Assembly: GCA_903859815.1 (NCBI GenBank)
Contig: CAIOOA010000103.1
Span: 1-45,314 of the forward strand
Direction: 5' to 3'
Source of the DNA: an uncultured Methylococcaceae bacterium
Lineage (GTDB): Bacteria > Pseudomonadota > Gammaproteobacteria > Methylococcales > Methylococcaceae
DNA: 45,314 nucleotides
Shown here: positions 33,726 to 43,487 of the stretch, piece by piece
Numbering within the stretch: position 1 is the stretch's first letter
Layout: the number at the start of each line of letters is the position of its first letter
Position numbers and translations under genes: made by a program
The notes under the pieces: model-generated
What the model was told of the DNA's origin: nothing
Databases searched by the model: none
The model's input: only the letters and a program-made list of their open reading frames with translations

Positions 33726-35486
33726 TTGGATGCCATCTCCGGCAGCAATATTTTCAAAACATTCCGCCTCGGCGCGGTCGAAACTGTACAAGCGCTAGTC
33801 GATGTCACGTTCAATATCCGTCACGGCACGTTAACCGCTTTGGTAGGCCCGGACGGTGCCGGCAAAACCACTCTGTTGCGCATGGTCGCTGGCCTGATGT
33901 CGCCGAATTCCGGCCGTTTGGAGGTTCTCGGTCTGGATGTCGCCACAAATCCCCAAGCCATTCAATCCCGCATCAGTTACATGCCGCAGAAATTCGGTTT
34001 GTATGAGGATTTAAGCGTTCAGGAAAATCTTGACCTTTATGCGGATTTGCATGGGGTGAGTCGTAAAGACAGGTCAGAACGCTATCCTCGATTGATGGAT
34101 ATGACCAATTTAGCGCCGTTCATGGATCGCTTGGCGGGCCGTCTTTCCGGCGGCATGAAGCAGAAGCTCGGCCTAGCCTGTACGCTGGTGCGATCACCCG
34201 ATTTGCTGTTGCTGGACGAACCCACCGTCGGGGTTGATCCACTCTCCCGCCGGGAATTATGGGAAATTATCAGGGTGTTGGTTAAGGAAGAAAAATTGAC
34301 GGTGTTGATGAGCACTTCATATCTGGATGAAGCAGAGCGCTGCAACCATGCCATCGTCCTTAATAATGGTAAGATTTTGGTTCAAGGCCCACCCGAAGAA
34401 GTCAGCTCGCTCGCAACGGGGCGAGTGTTCCTCGCCGACCCGCTTGCGGGGCAACCGGCTAGAAACCTGCAAGCGCGTTTATTCGATGCCCAAGATGTCG
34501 CCGATGCCGTGCCGGAAGGCGGTCAAGTGCGCTTGGTCCGTCAGGAGCAAGGCCAACCCCCTTTTACGGATACCTTGGCAGGCTTAACACTGACTGCGAC
34601 CCCCACCCGCTTTGAGGATGGCTTCATGCTGCTATTGCATAAGACATTGGCTGACGCTCATGTCACTTTACCCGCTTTGTCACCCACTCAAGCCACCGTG
34701 CTGAGCCAACGCGAAGTGGTGATTGAAGTGCATGACCTAGTGCGGAAATTTGGTACTTTCACTGCCGTGGATCATGTGAGTTTCGAGGTGAAGCGGGGTG
34801 AAATTTTCGGTTTGTTAGGGCCAAATGGTGCAGGCAAAACCACCACCTTCAGGATGCTCTGCGGATTGTTAGGGGCGACTTCGGGCAAGCTGCGTGTCGC
34901 CGGGGAGGACTTGCGAATTGCCCGTGCCTCGGCGCGTAAGCGAATCGGTTATGTGGCACAGAAATTCTCTCTCTATGGTCAATTGTCGGTCATTGAAAAT
35001 CTGGAATTTTTCTCCAGCGCTTATGGATTGCGTGGACAGCGCAAGCGCGAACGCATCGCCTGGGCAATGCAGCAATTTGAACTCAATCACTTGGCCCGAC
35101 TCCCCAGCGGACAACTGCCGGGAGGCTACAAACAACGCTTGGCAATGGCTGCGGCTTTGTTGCACGAACCGGAAATATTATTCTTAGATGAGCCCACGAG
35201 TGGGGCGGACCCGATGGCGAGACGGGAGTTTTGGCGGCGCATCACCGCATTTGCCGAAGCCGGGGTGACGGTGATTGTCACCACTCATTTCATGGAAGAA
35301 GCCGAATATTGCGACAAAGCATTGATCCAAGACGCTGGACGAGTCTTGGCCCAAGGAACCCCGGCGGAATTGCGCAACCGGGCCGACAGCCACGACGGAC
35401 GCAGGCCCAACATGGAGGACGCTTTCGTTGCCATCGTCGAAGCCTCTCGTGGCGAATCCGCACTCAAAGCTAATCAAAGCCAATGA
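33726..35486 (+). CDS. ABC exporter ATPase with two nucleotide-binding domains (YbhF-like)
   Basis: About 586 residues. TTG 33726 is preferred as start because AGGA lies 7 bases upstream; TTG 33720 is too close to it and no ATG is in frame nearby. Domain 1: Walker A GPDGAGKTTLLR (about 41-52), signature LSGGMKQKLGLA, Walker B LLLLDEPTVGVD. Domain 2: Walker A GPNGAGKTTTFR (near 365-376), Walker B ILFLDEPTSGAD. In domain 2 the signature is LPGGYKQRLA, with Pro for Ser. Tandem NBDs and the GPDGAGKT variant are typical of YbhF-type ATPases, which power heterodimeric ABC-2 permeases for drugs or cations. The stop overlaps the next start by 4 bp. Confidence 0.93.
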   Translation: MDAISGSNIFKTFRLGAVETVQALVDVTFNIRHGTLTALVGPDGAGKTTLLRMVAGLMSPNSGRLEVLGLDVATNPQAIQSRISYMPQKFGLYEDLSVQENLDLYADLHGVSRKDRSERYPRLMDMTNLAPFMDRLAGRLSGGMKQKLGLACTLVRSPDLLLLDEPTVGVDPLSRRELWEIIRVLVKEEKLTVLMSTSYLDEAERCNHAIVLNNGKILVQGPPEEVSSLATGRVFLADPLAGQPARNLQARLFDAQDVADAVPEGGQVRLVRQEQGQPPFTDTLAGLTLTATPTRFEDGFMLLLHKTLADAHVTLPALSPTQATVLSQREVVIEVHDLVRKFGTFTAVDHVSFEVKRGEIFGLLGPNGAGKTTTFRMLCGLLGATSGKLRVAGEDLRIARASARKRIGYVAQKFSLYGQLSVIENLEFFSSAYGLRGQRKRERIAWAMQQFELNHLARLPSGQLPGGYKQRLAMAAALLHEPEILFLDEPTSGADPMARREFWRRITAFAEAGVTVIVTTHFMEEAEYCDKALIQDAGRVLAQGTPAELRNRADSHDGRRPNMEDAFVAIVEASRGESALKANQSQ

Positions 35487-36631
35487 ATAACAGCCGACCC
35501 ATTTATGACCGTCCATTGGCCAAGCTTCGGCGCATTTGGGCTTTGGTGCGCAAAGAAAACCTTCAAATGCAGCGAGACCCAAGCACGCTATTGATCGGAA
35601 TTCTGTTGCCCGTGGTGTTGATTTTGATTTTTGGCTATGGGCTTTCACTGGATGTGAAAAACGTCCCTTGCGTCATCCTATTGGAAGACCCATCCCCCGA
35701 AGCCATGGAAGTCGCCGCTGGCTTTGAACTCTCCCCTTATTTCAAAACCTATATAGTTACAGATATGCCCCAAGCCAAAGCCATGATGCTGAATCGAACC
35801 ATTGATGCCATCATCCGCTTCCGTCCTGATTTCTCCCGTAATGTGGCTCTGGGAAATGCCAAGGTCGAGGTCATCCTGCATGGCTCCGATGCAAACTATG
35901 CCCGAATCATTCAAGGCTATGCCGAGGGTGTCATCAATCAATGGCAGGTCAGGCGCATGGCGAGTGGAAAGCAAGCCAATATGGGTCCTGTGATCGTACA
36001 AAACCGAATATGGTTCAATGAGAATGCCAACAGCCATTACTTTCTGGTTCCGGGGCTAATCGTCATCATCATGACCTTAATCGGCGCATTGCTAACCTCG
36101 TTGGTCATGGCGCGGGAATGGGAACGGGGAACCTTGGAATCCTTATTCGCCACCCCCGTCAGAGTGGAAGAAATCTTGTTAGGCAAAATTATCCCTTACT
36201 TCGCCCTTGGCTGCATAGGGCTGACTTTATGCATCCTCTCTTCATCCTATATGTTCAATGTGCCGCTGCGGGGTTCCATGCTGGTGTTGGCGGGTTCGTC
36301 CATGTTGTATTTGCTGGTTTCCTTAGGCATGGGGCTTTTTATTTCCTCCGCCACTAAAAACCAATTTCTCGCCAGCCAAATCGCCGTCATTGTCTCGTTT
36401 TTACCCGCCATGATGTTATCGGGCTTTGTGTTTGATATTCGCAGTATGCCTAGCTTTGTGAGGTTTATCACGCATATTTTACCCGCCCGTTATTATGATG
36501 AATTACTCCAAACTTTATTCCTAGCGGGGAATGTTTGGAGCATAATCGTACCTAACGTCGCTATTTTGGCATTGATGGCCTTTGTATTTTTGCTACTGGC
36601 CCGTATTAAAACCCAGAAGAAATTAGATTAA
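35483..36631 (+). CDS. ABC-2 type permease (YbhS-like)
   Basis: 382 residues. One membrane helix near the N-terminus (LLIGILLPVVLILIFGYGLS), a large periplasmic domain (about 65-190, with VQNRIWFNENANSHYFLVPG), then five helices, among them LIVIIMTLIGALLTSLVMA and the helix before SGFVFDIRSMP. MAREWERGTLESLFATPV is the ABC-2 cytosolic coupling loop. The conserved FDIRSMPSFV lies before the last helices. It overlaps the ATPase stop (ATGA) and leaves 5 bp to the second permease, so a heterodimer with that protein is expected. Confidence 0.93.
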   Translation: MNNSRPIYDRPLAKLRRIWALVRKENLQMQRDPSTLLIGILLPVVLILIFGYGLSLDVKNVPCVILLEDPSPEAMEVAAGFELSPYFKTYIVTDMPQAKAMMLNRTIDAIIRFRPDFSRNVALGNAKVEVILHGSDANYARIIQGYAEGVINQWQVRRMASGKQANMGPVIVQNRIWFNENANSHYFLVPGLIVIIMTLIGALLTSLVMAREWERGTLESLFATPVRVEEILLGKIIPYFALGCIGLTLCILSSSYMFNVPLRGSMLVLAGSSMLYLLVSLGMGLFISSATKNQFLASQIAVIVSFLPAMMLSGFVFDIRSMPSFVRFITHILPARYYDELLQTLFLAGNVWSIIVPNVAILALMAFVFLLLARIKTQKKLD

Positions 36632-36636
36632 GCATT

Positions 36637-37755
36637 ATGTTGGATTCATTGCTTAGAATTATTGCACTGACAATAAAAGAATTTTTGGCGGTGCTTAAAG
36701 ACCCAAAAAGCAGGATAAGCCTGTTCGCCCCGCCCATCATCCAATGCATAATATTCGGTTATGCCGCCAGTTATGACTTGAACCATGTCCCTTACGCCGT
36801 GCTAGATCAAGATCACAGCCGGGCTTCGCGGAGGCTATTGGCAAAACTGGACGGTTCCGGGGTCTTTGAGCGCGTTGCCGATTTAAACCGGGCCAGCGAT
36901 ATCAAGCCATGGATTGATGATGCGAAGGCTTTGCTGGTCATCCAGATTGGGCAGAATTTTGAGCGTGAATTGATGAACGGGCAAACCACGACGGTGCAAT
37001 TGATAGCCGATGGTCGAAACTCCAATACGGCAGCCACCGCATCTGGTTATGTCAACTCGGTCGTTGCGGCCTTTAATTCTGAAATTCGTGCCTCCAAGGG
37101 GGAACCCCCCGCTGCGGTCACTGTCGTCAATCGGGTCTGGTATAACCCTAACTTGGAAAGCCGCTGGTTTATGGTTCCGGGTATGATCGCGACCTTAACG
37201 ATGTTGCAAACCTTGCTGTTAACCTCCATGTCGGTAGCCCGCGAATACGAACAGGGAACCTTTGACCAGTTGCTCGTTACCCCTTTCCACCCATCCGAAA
37301 TCATGGCTGGCAAAGCCATTCCTTCTTGGATCATTGGCATGATTCAAGCGACCTTGGTATTAATAGTGGCACAATTTTGGTTTCGCATTCCGTTTGCAGG
37401 CTCTTTTGTCACGCTGTATGCCTGCCTTGGAATGTATCTAATGGCCACCATCGGAATTGGTTTATTGGTCTCATCCATTTCCGCGACCATGCAACAGGCC
37501 ATGCTTTACAATTTTGTCATCGTGATGCCGTTCATTCTATTATCGGGTTTGATGACACCGATCAGTACCATGCCCCCATTTTTTCAAACCCTCACACTCG
37601 CCAACCCCCTTCGCTATGCCATTCATTTCGTGCAACGAATATATTTGGAGAATGCTGGCCTTGATTTATTGATTTCGGACTTATGGCCGCTGCTATTGAT
37701 GAGTATATTCACCCTATCGCTCGCGTCATGGATGTTTCGCCATCGTTTCACTTAA
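36637..37755 (+). CDS. ABC-2 type permease (YbhR-like)
   Basis: 372 residues with the same topology as the preceding permease: an N-terminal helix (ISLFAPPIIQCIIFGYAAS), a periplasmic domain, the motif VVNRVWYNPNLESRWFMVPG, and a membrane core with the coupling loop SVAREYEQGTFDQLLVTPF and the late motif LSGLMTPISTMP. It is a diverged partner rather than a recent duplicate. ATG 36637 is 5 bp after the preceding stop. With the neighbouring adaptor, ATPase and outer-membrane factor it completes an export route; the substrate is unknown. Confidence 0.93.
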   Translation: MLDSLLRIIALTIKEFLAVLKDPKSRISLFAPPIIQCIIFGYAASYDLNHVPYAVLDQDHSRASRRLLAKLDGSGVFERVADLNRASDIKPWIDDAKALLVIQIGQNFERELMNGQTTTVQLIADGRNSNTAATASGYVNSVVAAFNSEIRASKGEPPAAVTVVNRVWYNPNLESRWFMVPGMIATLTMLQTLLLTSMSVAREYEQGTFDQLLVTPFHPSEIMAGKAIPSWIIGMIQATLVLIVAQFWFRIPFAGSFVTLYACLGMYLMATIGIGLLVSSISATMQQAMLYNFVIVMPFILLSGLMTPISTMPPFFQTLTLANPLRYAIHFVQRIYLENAGLDLLISDLWPLLLMSIFTLSLASWMFRHRFT

Positions 37756-37773
37756 ATCCAAAGGAAAAGCCAA

Positions 37774-39318
37774 ATGCAAAGATTGCCAAATTTCCGGCAG
37801 ATTGCAAGCCTAATGACTCTTTCACTGCTGATGAGTGCCTGTACCGTGGGGCCGGATTTTGAAAAGCCCAAGACCGATGTTCCGAAAACTTGGGATTGGG
37901 TTTCCAAGCCTTCCAATAATGCTCAAACCCTTGCATCCACGGTCAGCTTAAAAGCCATCGATGTGGAATGGTGGAAGCAATTCAATGACCCCGAAATGAC
38001 TAAGCTAGTCAATCGTGCAATGGGTGCCAATTTATCCATCCGTCAAGCCGCCACTCGTATGGAACAAAGCCGCGCCCAACAGGGAATTGCACTCGCCGAC
38101 CAGTTTCCTAGGCTAAACGGCAACGCTTCTTATAGCCACCAGAAACCGAGTGAAAAAGGGGTCATCGCCGTATTTGGTGGCAGTTCAAACGCTGCCGGGG
38201 CGGCTGCCAACGGGACTGGGATAGGCGTGTTGGGCATTCCCGCCATCAACATCCAGCCGTTCAGTTTGTGGCAATATGGTTTTGATGCCTCATGGGAATT
38301 GGATTTGTGGGGACGGGTTCGTCGTGAAATTGAATATGCCGATGCCAGCTTCGAGGCATCCAACGAAGCCAAAAGTTACGCGATGCTATCGACCCTAGCT
38401 GAAGTGGCGCGTGATTACATCGAATTGCGCAGGATTCAGCGAACACTGGAAATCGTCAGGCAAATGGAAGACTACGCACAACAGCATCTGGAGTTGGCGA
38501 CACAGAAAGTTGAACACGGCGTTGCCACTGAATTGGATGTTAGCCAAGCCAAGACTCAACTTTCCAGCATTCAAGCGCAGATTCCTCAAGTGGAAGAGCA
38601 ACAATCCGAAATGATCAACCGGTTAAGCTTTTTGGTGTCGGCCCCGCCCAAGGCTTTGCAGGCGGAATTGATTCAACCCGCCATTGTGCCGCCTGTCCCG
38701 CCCCGAATCCCCATCGGTCTGCCTTCTGATTTGGTGCGTCGCAGGCCCGACATCCGACAGGCTGAAGCCCAACTCCATGCGGCAACGGCTGAAATTGGCG
38801 TCGCCGTAGCCGATTTCTATCCGCGTTTCCTGTTGACGGGAAGCGCTGGTTTGCAAGGCTTGAAAATCAAAGACCTTGCCAATTGGCAAGCTTTGCAATA
38901 TGCCATAGGGCCGAGCATGACATTGCCTATTTTCCAAGGAGGCCGCTTGAAAGCGACTTTGGAATTGCGCGAATCCGAGCAAAAGGAAGCAGCCATTGCT
39001 TATCAAAACACCGTGTTACAAGCCTGGCATGAAATCGACAATGCCTTGACGGCTTATGCTGACGAACAACTGAGGAATGACCGACTGGCCGAGGCCGTCA
39101 AATCCAGCCAAGACGAATTGGAACTGGCTACGATGCGCTTCAAACATGGTGTCACCGATTTTTTACCCGTGTTGACAGCTCAAAAGACAAGATTGCAAGC
39201 GGAGTTGGATTTCGCAAACAGTACTGGTAAGATTTCGACTAATCTGGTGGCACTTTACAAGTCCCTCGGCGGAGGTGTCGGGCTGATTGACCAGACAGAA
39301 GTTAAAGAAATAAAGTAA
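37774..39318 (+). CDS. Outer-membrane efflux lipoprotein (NodT/OprM family)
   Basis: 514 residues. A lipoprotein signal (LMTLSLLMSAC, Cys23) is followed by the family opening VGPDFEKPKTDVP. Both halves have the TolC-type pattern: long helices such as VNRAMGANLSIRQAATRMEQ, GFDASWELDLWGRVRREIEY, then LPSDLVRRRPDIRQAEAQLH and MTLPIFQGGRLKATLE. Trimers form the outer-membrane channel of tripartite pumps. AAGGAAAAG precedes ATG 37774, and the gene follows the second permease by 18 bp. E. coli ybhGFSR lacks an adjacent channel gene, so this operon carries its own. The residues around 130-150 are Gly/Ala/Asn-rich. Confidence 0.94.
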   Translation: MQRLPNFRQIASLMTLSLLMSACTVGPDFEKPKTDVPKTWDWVSKPSNNAQTLASTVSLKAIDVEWWKQFNDPEMTKLVNRAMGANLSIRQAATRMEQSRAQQGIALADQFPRLNGNASYSHQKPSEKGVIAVFGGSSNAAGAAANGTGIGVLGIPAINIQPFSLWQYGFDASWELDLWGRVRREIEYADASFEASNEAKSYAMLSTLAEVARDYIELRRIQRTLEIVRQMEDYAQQHLELATQKVEHGVATELDVSQAKTQLSSIQAQIPQVEEQQSEMINRLSFLVSAPPKALQAELIQPAIVPPVPPRIPIGLPSDLVRRRPDIRQAEAQLHAATAEIGVAVADFYPRFLLTGSAGLQGLKIKDLANWQALQYAIGPSMTLPIFQGGRLKATLELRESEQKEAAIAYQNTVLQAWHEIDNALTAYADEQLRNDRLAEAVKSSQDELELATMRFKHGVTDFLPVLTAQKTRLQAELDFANSTGKISTNLVALYKSLGGGVGLIDQTEVKEIK

Positions 39319-39341
39319 TGGTCAGCATAGGAGACATGTCA

Positions 39342-39947
39342 ATGAGTGGGCAACAAAACCAGCAAATCGATCCAACCAAACTACACATAGAAACAGCCAA
39401 TCTCAAAGGACTGGAATTGCTCTATGATTACACCAAATTCCATATTGGCGTATATCTGACTATTGCCGCATCTTTTATAACCATTGCTAGCTTAAAAAAA
39501 GGTGAAGAATTTATCTTAAATCTAAATATCAATTTTGTTTATGGCTCTGTCGGTTTATTTATGCTTGCCGGTTTGGCTGGAGGCATTATAATCAGTTCCA
39601 TAACTCAAATGTATGGATATGCTGGACCTTGGCCTTGTGCTAGCGTAGATGAATTTCTAAACAAAGAATTAGGATTTCAGTATAAAGATACTAGTCAAAC
39701 GAGCAGTACTAGTTCTAGTCAAACGAGCGGTAGTAGTTCTAGTCAGAAATGGTTTCCCCCCTCGGCACTGACTTGGACTCGAATTGAGCATTATTCCTTT
39801 TGGGCGGGGATAATTTGTGCCTTTGTTTCTTTTATTTTTGCACCATCCAATCCCAAACCCGTTAAAGAACCTACTGAAGTCAAAGTTTCAGGAAGTTTAA
39901 ATGTGAACAAGGATAATTCACTTGAAAGCATTCTTTATGTAAAATAG
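39342..39947 (+). CDS. Small membrane protein at the end of the exporter operon
   Basis: About 201 residues from ATG 39342, chosen because GGAG ends 8 bases upstream; the frame also opens at 39318, overlapping the previous stop by one base. It has three likely membrane helices: IGVYLTIAASFITIASL, GSVGLFMLAGLAGGIIISS and FWAGIICAFVSFIFA. Between the second and third is a Ser/Thr/Gln-rich linker encoded by two 24-bp tandem repeats (AGTCAAACGAGC-GTA-TAGTTCT, about 39693-39740). The C-terminus is soluble. I do not recognise a family. The position suggests a link with the exporter, though the base composition is more AT-rich than in the exporter genes. Confidence 0.7.
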   Translation: MSGQQNQQIDPTKLHIETANLKGLELLYDYTKFHIGVYLTIAASFITIASLKKGEEFILNLNINFVYGSVGLFMLAGLAGGIIISSITQMYGYAGPWPCASVDEFLNKELGFQYKDTSQTSSTSSSQTSGSSSSQKWFPPSALTWTRIEHYSFWAGIICAFVSFIFAPSNPKPVKEPTEVKVSGSLNVNKDNSLESILYVK

Positions 39948-39980
39948 GGGGATATTTCCCGCTGTGTGCCTAATTGACTA

Positions 39981-40120
39981 ACTGACGTTACTCACTGACG
40001 CGAAAGATGTATGACGGGAGCGTCAACTTGCTTTGACAAGACAATTGGAAATTTAAAGTTCGCTTCGCCTGTCAAAGCAAGCTTTGACGCTCCAATACTA
40101 GACCGCTGCGTAACATCAGT
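39981..40120 (+). repeat. Palindromic MITE-like element, copy 2 (complete)
   Basis: ACTGACGTTACTCACTGACG, then CGAAAGATGT and GGGAGCGTCAACTTGCTTTG, a centre, GCTTTGACGCTCC and GCTGCGTAACATCAGTGA. Nested inverted repeats GGAGCGTCAA/TTTGACGCTCC and ACTGACGTTAC/GTAACATCAGT. It lies between the membrane-protein gene and the convergent GH94-like gene and is in the same orientation as copy 1 at 32414-32597. Confidence 0.75.
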
Positions 40121-40128
40121 GATTAAGG

Positions 40129-43100
40129 CTATGCGAGTTCAACATCCACCCGCCTAAACTTTCCTTCCCGCAACGCTTTAGCATCCTCCTGTTCAAGGCA
40201 AGCGCCTTCAACCGTTCGCACTGAGCCATCCCGTCCGTATAATTGATAGCGAACCGGCATGACGGCTTCGGTTCCAAAGGTATCCAACCTTTGCGGGTTG
40301 AGGTAAACCAATAGCGTGTTGCCTAAGAAAGCACAGGCTACCGAGTCGCAGAGCAAGGTTTCCTCAGTTTCGCCAAACGGCTGGACAAGCCTCTCTTCAG
40401 TGGAGAAAAATGCCTGGGTCAAACTCGGTTGCGGACGAAACAACAAGCGCCCGTGTTCAAACAAGAAAGGCGATGGGCCAAGCAACAGATAAGTCCACAA
40501 ATGCAGAAACTCGACGGTGGCCCCCGACAATCTCGCCACACAACCCCGGCCATGCTCGCGTGGGTCTACGGTAAATCCGCTGCTGACCAAGAAGCTGCTG
40601 TTTTCGATGGGGTTGCGGCGATACTGATTAGGGTCATGGAAGGCCACCAGCAGATTCTCCATCTGTTGGTAAAATTCATGGATCATCCCGCGCCTTGCCA
40701 TTTCCAGCACGAATTTATAATGCATGTGCAGGAAGACAGACCCATTTTCCAGCCAGCCATGATAAAAAATTCCGATCCTGCCTAAATCCAAGGCATTTTC
40801 GCCTAACGGCTCATTGACCTTGAACATGCCTAGCTTTTTATCATATAGATCGCTGTCGCAGACTGACTGGTAGAGCTTCCTCGCCTCCTCCGGCGAGGCA
40901 ATGCGCAAGGCGTGGACGAAGCCCTCAAGGAACAAGGGCAACCGAGATTGCTGGAAGCGGGTCACTTCCACTTCAGCCGTGTCCATCGATTCCTTGTATT
41001 CATCCGCTTCATAGGTGAAATAGGTGACGATGCCCTGGTCCGTCCTTGCCCGGTCTATCGCCAAATCCAAGAAGCGTGAAACATTTTCAAGAAACTGGCG
41101 CAGGGTTTCAAACGACTGCTCAGAGTGCGCCCCTGCAAAACCCATGAAGACCTGTTCCCGATAATTTTCTTTCAGCGCATGGCTTTCCTGCCAGAACTCA
41201 TGGGCCGTCAGTTTTTCATCATCAATTAGGCTTTCAAGCCCGGTTTGAAATTGGGCCAACTCGCAAGGCAAACAGAGGCTTCCTTCAACGCCTTCCAAAT
41301 ACCGCAAAACGAAATCCACCAAACGTTTCAATTCGATGGTTTCATTGACGGCAGACCCTAACAGGCCCGGCAAACCGTTCAGAGCATCGCACCAACCAGG
41401 CCGGTCGGCTTCCATTTCGATGCCCGCGCAATAAGGGTCCAAGGAGGCGAGTTTATTGACCACCAGCGTGAGGATTTTTCCCAGCAAAGTCGTCACCACC
41501 ACATTCCCCGTGCCAGCTTGGTCGCGGACATGATGCTTGGCTTCGCTGCGAGACTCGATCATTGCCTGTTTTTCTTCTGATTCTAGCAATGCACCGGTTT
41601 GCCGAATCCCTTTTGGCGTGACGATATACTTTTTAGAGCGAGGTTGGACGAAATGGCTAGGGTCAAAGAAGGTATAACGGTGTTCATGGAATAACTCGCC
41701 GATGCGATCCGGGTAAATAGCAGCATAGCTTTCCAGTAAATCGACCAAATAAGTCCAGTGATCGGACCAATAACCCCGTTCAAACTCAACATCCTCAACT
41801 TCCTTGGCATCCTTTAATAGCTCGGTGATGAAGGGTTCGATAGCCTCGGATTTAGTTCGCAATACCTTCCACAACTCGGCATATTTGAACGGCTTTGCCA
41901 GCACCATTTCCAATCCGGGATATTCGGTAAAGTAGTGGGCAAACGCAGATGCCTCTACGATGAACAGCGAATTGTGCAGCGCCAAGGGGTTATAGCCGTC
42001 AGGCTGGATCAGATTGAAAAAATAATGGATGTTCTTGGCATCTTGGGCGGGATCGAAGAATAGGTCCATCCGACGGTTTTGCAACACATCACGGAAGTGG
42101 CCATTGCCTTCGGAATAAGGCGAATCTTGTACCAAGAAATTGTTATAGTCCCGTTCCAAGTCGCCATGTTTGCGGCCAAACACATACAAATGCTTGCCGC
42201 CAGGTGCGGTCATGGAAAACCCGCCACGCATACCATTGTCTAGGTAACACTGCCGGGAATAGGCATCAAACAACGGATTCGCCGTGGCGGTGAAAGCGCG
42301 TTGGGTGATACCCTCAACCAAACGCCGATTGGCCTCGCGCTTTTCCTCAAAATAGCTTTCACCGTCCACGCCCGCTAAAAATGCCTGCAAACCCTTCCAA
42401 GACTCGGCATGTCCATAAAGCCCATAAAACGTTTTGGCTTCTCCGGGGGCAAGTTCCAGCTTCAAGGCTTGAAAAGCCGAGGGGGTGCGGTTGCCCTCCA
42501 CTTGCTGGTCAAAGTCCAAGGGCTGGTGGGAAAAGAAACGGTCGGGTATGGAAAAATCACTGGCATCGCTAAAAATCTTCTCGGCATCCACTAACACGCG
42601 GTTACGCTGTCCGTTCAAATACCCGACGAAGAAATTACCCGCCACCACCGGGTCGGGCAAGGGCGTGTCATCGGTGAATACCTTTAACTTATAGTAGGGG
42701 CAGTTTTCAGCCACGCCTTCAACCGCCATATACGCTTCCACCGTCCGGCTCATATACTTGGCACACCACTGGTTGACCCCATAAGGCAATACTTGCGGCA
42801 GGCCGTCAACAATCTCCACCATTTTGGCAAATTGAGTCGTATTTTGCACCGTCACCCGGCGAATTAAACCCGCCACTGGCGCATCGGGCAGCGTGTATAG
42901 GTCCGCACGAATGGACAAGCCCAAACCGGGATGGATTTCCTCTACACTGAACTCATGCGGCGATACAGTCAGGCGTTGGCATACGCCCTCCCCTGCCCTT
43001 GCTTGGAAGGGTTCATGCGTGGTGAAGATGATCTTATCTGAAATCTTAAGAAAGGTGCGAAACCCATAGCTTGCAGTCAGTTGATAGGCTTTGTTTGCCG

Positions 43101-43305
43101 GGTAAAACTCCAAAAACGCCCCATCCTTGTTGCGCACCCCAAAACTGGCCACGCCCTGCCCTCGATTCACATAAAACACCCAAGCGGGAATCCCTTCGAC
43201 ACCGGCTATGCCGGGGAGGAAGCTGGCAAACGGGGCGCAGTCGTTATATTGATGGATAACAAAACGATTGTCATCGTCGAAAGCATAGCAATCTTGGGAG
43301 TTCAT
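40129..43305 (-). CDS. Large GH94/GH36-type glycoside phosphorylase-like protein
   Basis: 1058 residues from ATG 43305 (MNSQDCYAF); the frame extends upstream to 43449, but that part is a repeat (43360-43449). The N-terminal half is a beta-sandwich like that of cellobiose phosphorylases (PAWVFYVNRGQGVASFGVRN, IRRVTVQNTTQFAKMVEIVD, YGLYGHAESW). The middle holds an (alpha/alpha)6 catalytic region: ERDYNNFLVQDSPYSEGNG and HFRDVLQNRRMD, RGYWSDHWTYLVDLLESY, and later DRPGWCDALNGLPGLLGSAV. The C-terminus resembles a further glycosidase beta domain. Members are often annotated cellobiose phosphorylase or cyclic beta-glucan-associated. No signal peptide is seen, so it should be cytosolic. The substrate, and whether the catalytic acid is kept, cannot be decided here. 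Confidence 0.8.
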   Translation of the reverse strand: MNSQDCYAFDDDNRFVIHQYNDCAPFASFLPGIAGVEGIPAWVFYVNRGQGVASFGVRNKDGAFLEFYPANKAYQLTASYGFRTFLKISDKIIFTTHEPFQARAGEGVCQRLTVSPHEFSVEEIHPGLGLSIRADLYTLPDAPVAGLIRRVTVQNTTQFAKMVEIVDGLPQVLPYGVNQWCAKYMSRTVEAYMAVEGVAENCPYYKLKVFTDDTPLPDPVVAGNFFVGYLNGQRNRVLVDAEKIFSDASDFSIPDRFFSHQPLDFDQQVEGNRTPSAFQALKLELAPGEAKTFYGLYGHAESWKGLQAFLAGVDGESYFEEKREANRRLVEGITQRAFTATANPLFDAYSRQCYLDNGMRGGFSMTAPGGKHLYVFGRKHGDLERDYNNFLVQDSPYSEGNGHFRDVLQNRRMDLFFDPAQDAKNIHYFFNLIQPDGYNPLALHNSLFIVEASAFAHYFTEYPGLEMVLAKPFKYAELWKVLRTKSEAIEPFITELLKDAKEVEDVEFERGYWSDHWTYLVDLLESYAAIYPDRIGELFHEHRYTFFDPSHFVQPRSKKYIVTPKGIRQTGALLESEEKQAMIESRSEAKHHVRDQAGTGNVVVTTLLGKILTLVVNKLASLDPYCAGIEMEADRPGWCDALNGLPGLLGSAVNETIELKRLVDFVLRYLEGVEGSLCLPCELAQFQTGLESLIDDEKLTAHEFWQESHALKENYREQVFMGFAGAHSEQSFETLRQFLENVSRFLDLAIDRARTDQGIVTYFTYEADEYKESMDTAEVEVTRFQQSRLPLFLEGFVHALRIASPEEARKLYQSVCDSDLYDKKLGMFKVNEPLGENALDLGRIGIFYHGWLENGSVFLHMHYKFVLEMARRGMIHEFYQQMENLLVAFHDPNQYRRNPIENSSFLVSSGFTVDPREHGRGCVARLSGATVEFLHLWTYLLLGPSPFLFEHGRLLFRPQPSLTQAFFSTEERLVQPFGETEETLLCDSVACAFLGNTLLVYLNPQRLDTFGTEAVMPVRYQLYGRDGSVRTVEGACLEQEDAKALREGKFRRVDVELA

Positions 43306-43359
43306 GGGTTTATTATTGTTATGGGCTTGATGTCTGGAAATGCGATTATAAATGATGCG

Positions 43360-43449
43360 GGAGTGCAAGGCTTGCCTTGCGAAGCAGGAGTCCAAGGCTT
43401 GCCTTGCGAAGCAGGAGTCCAAGGCTTGCCTTGCGAAGAAGGAGTGCAA
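43360..43449. repeat. 27-bp tandem repeat (three units plus a partial)
   Basis: GGAGTSCAAGGCTTGCCTTG followed by CGAAGCA, units at 43360, 43387 and 43414, then a partial unit. On the minus strand the unit keeps the frame of the GH94-like gene and would encode CFARQALDS three times. I regard it as 5' leader, because conserved sequence starts at 43305. Confidence 0.85.
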
Positions 43450-43487
43450 CAGCGATTCTTAGTATGAGCTAAGTGCAATTGTAGAAA

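Noticed and set aside
43305-43449. Upstream start for the GH94-like protein
   Set aside because: The added residues come wholly from a tandem repeat plus an unconserved linker; the recognisable protein starts at 43305.
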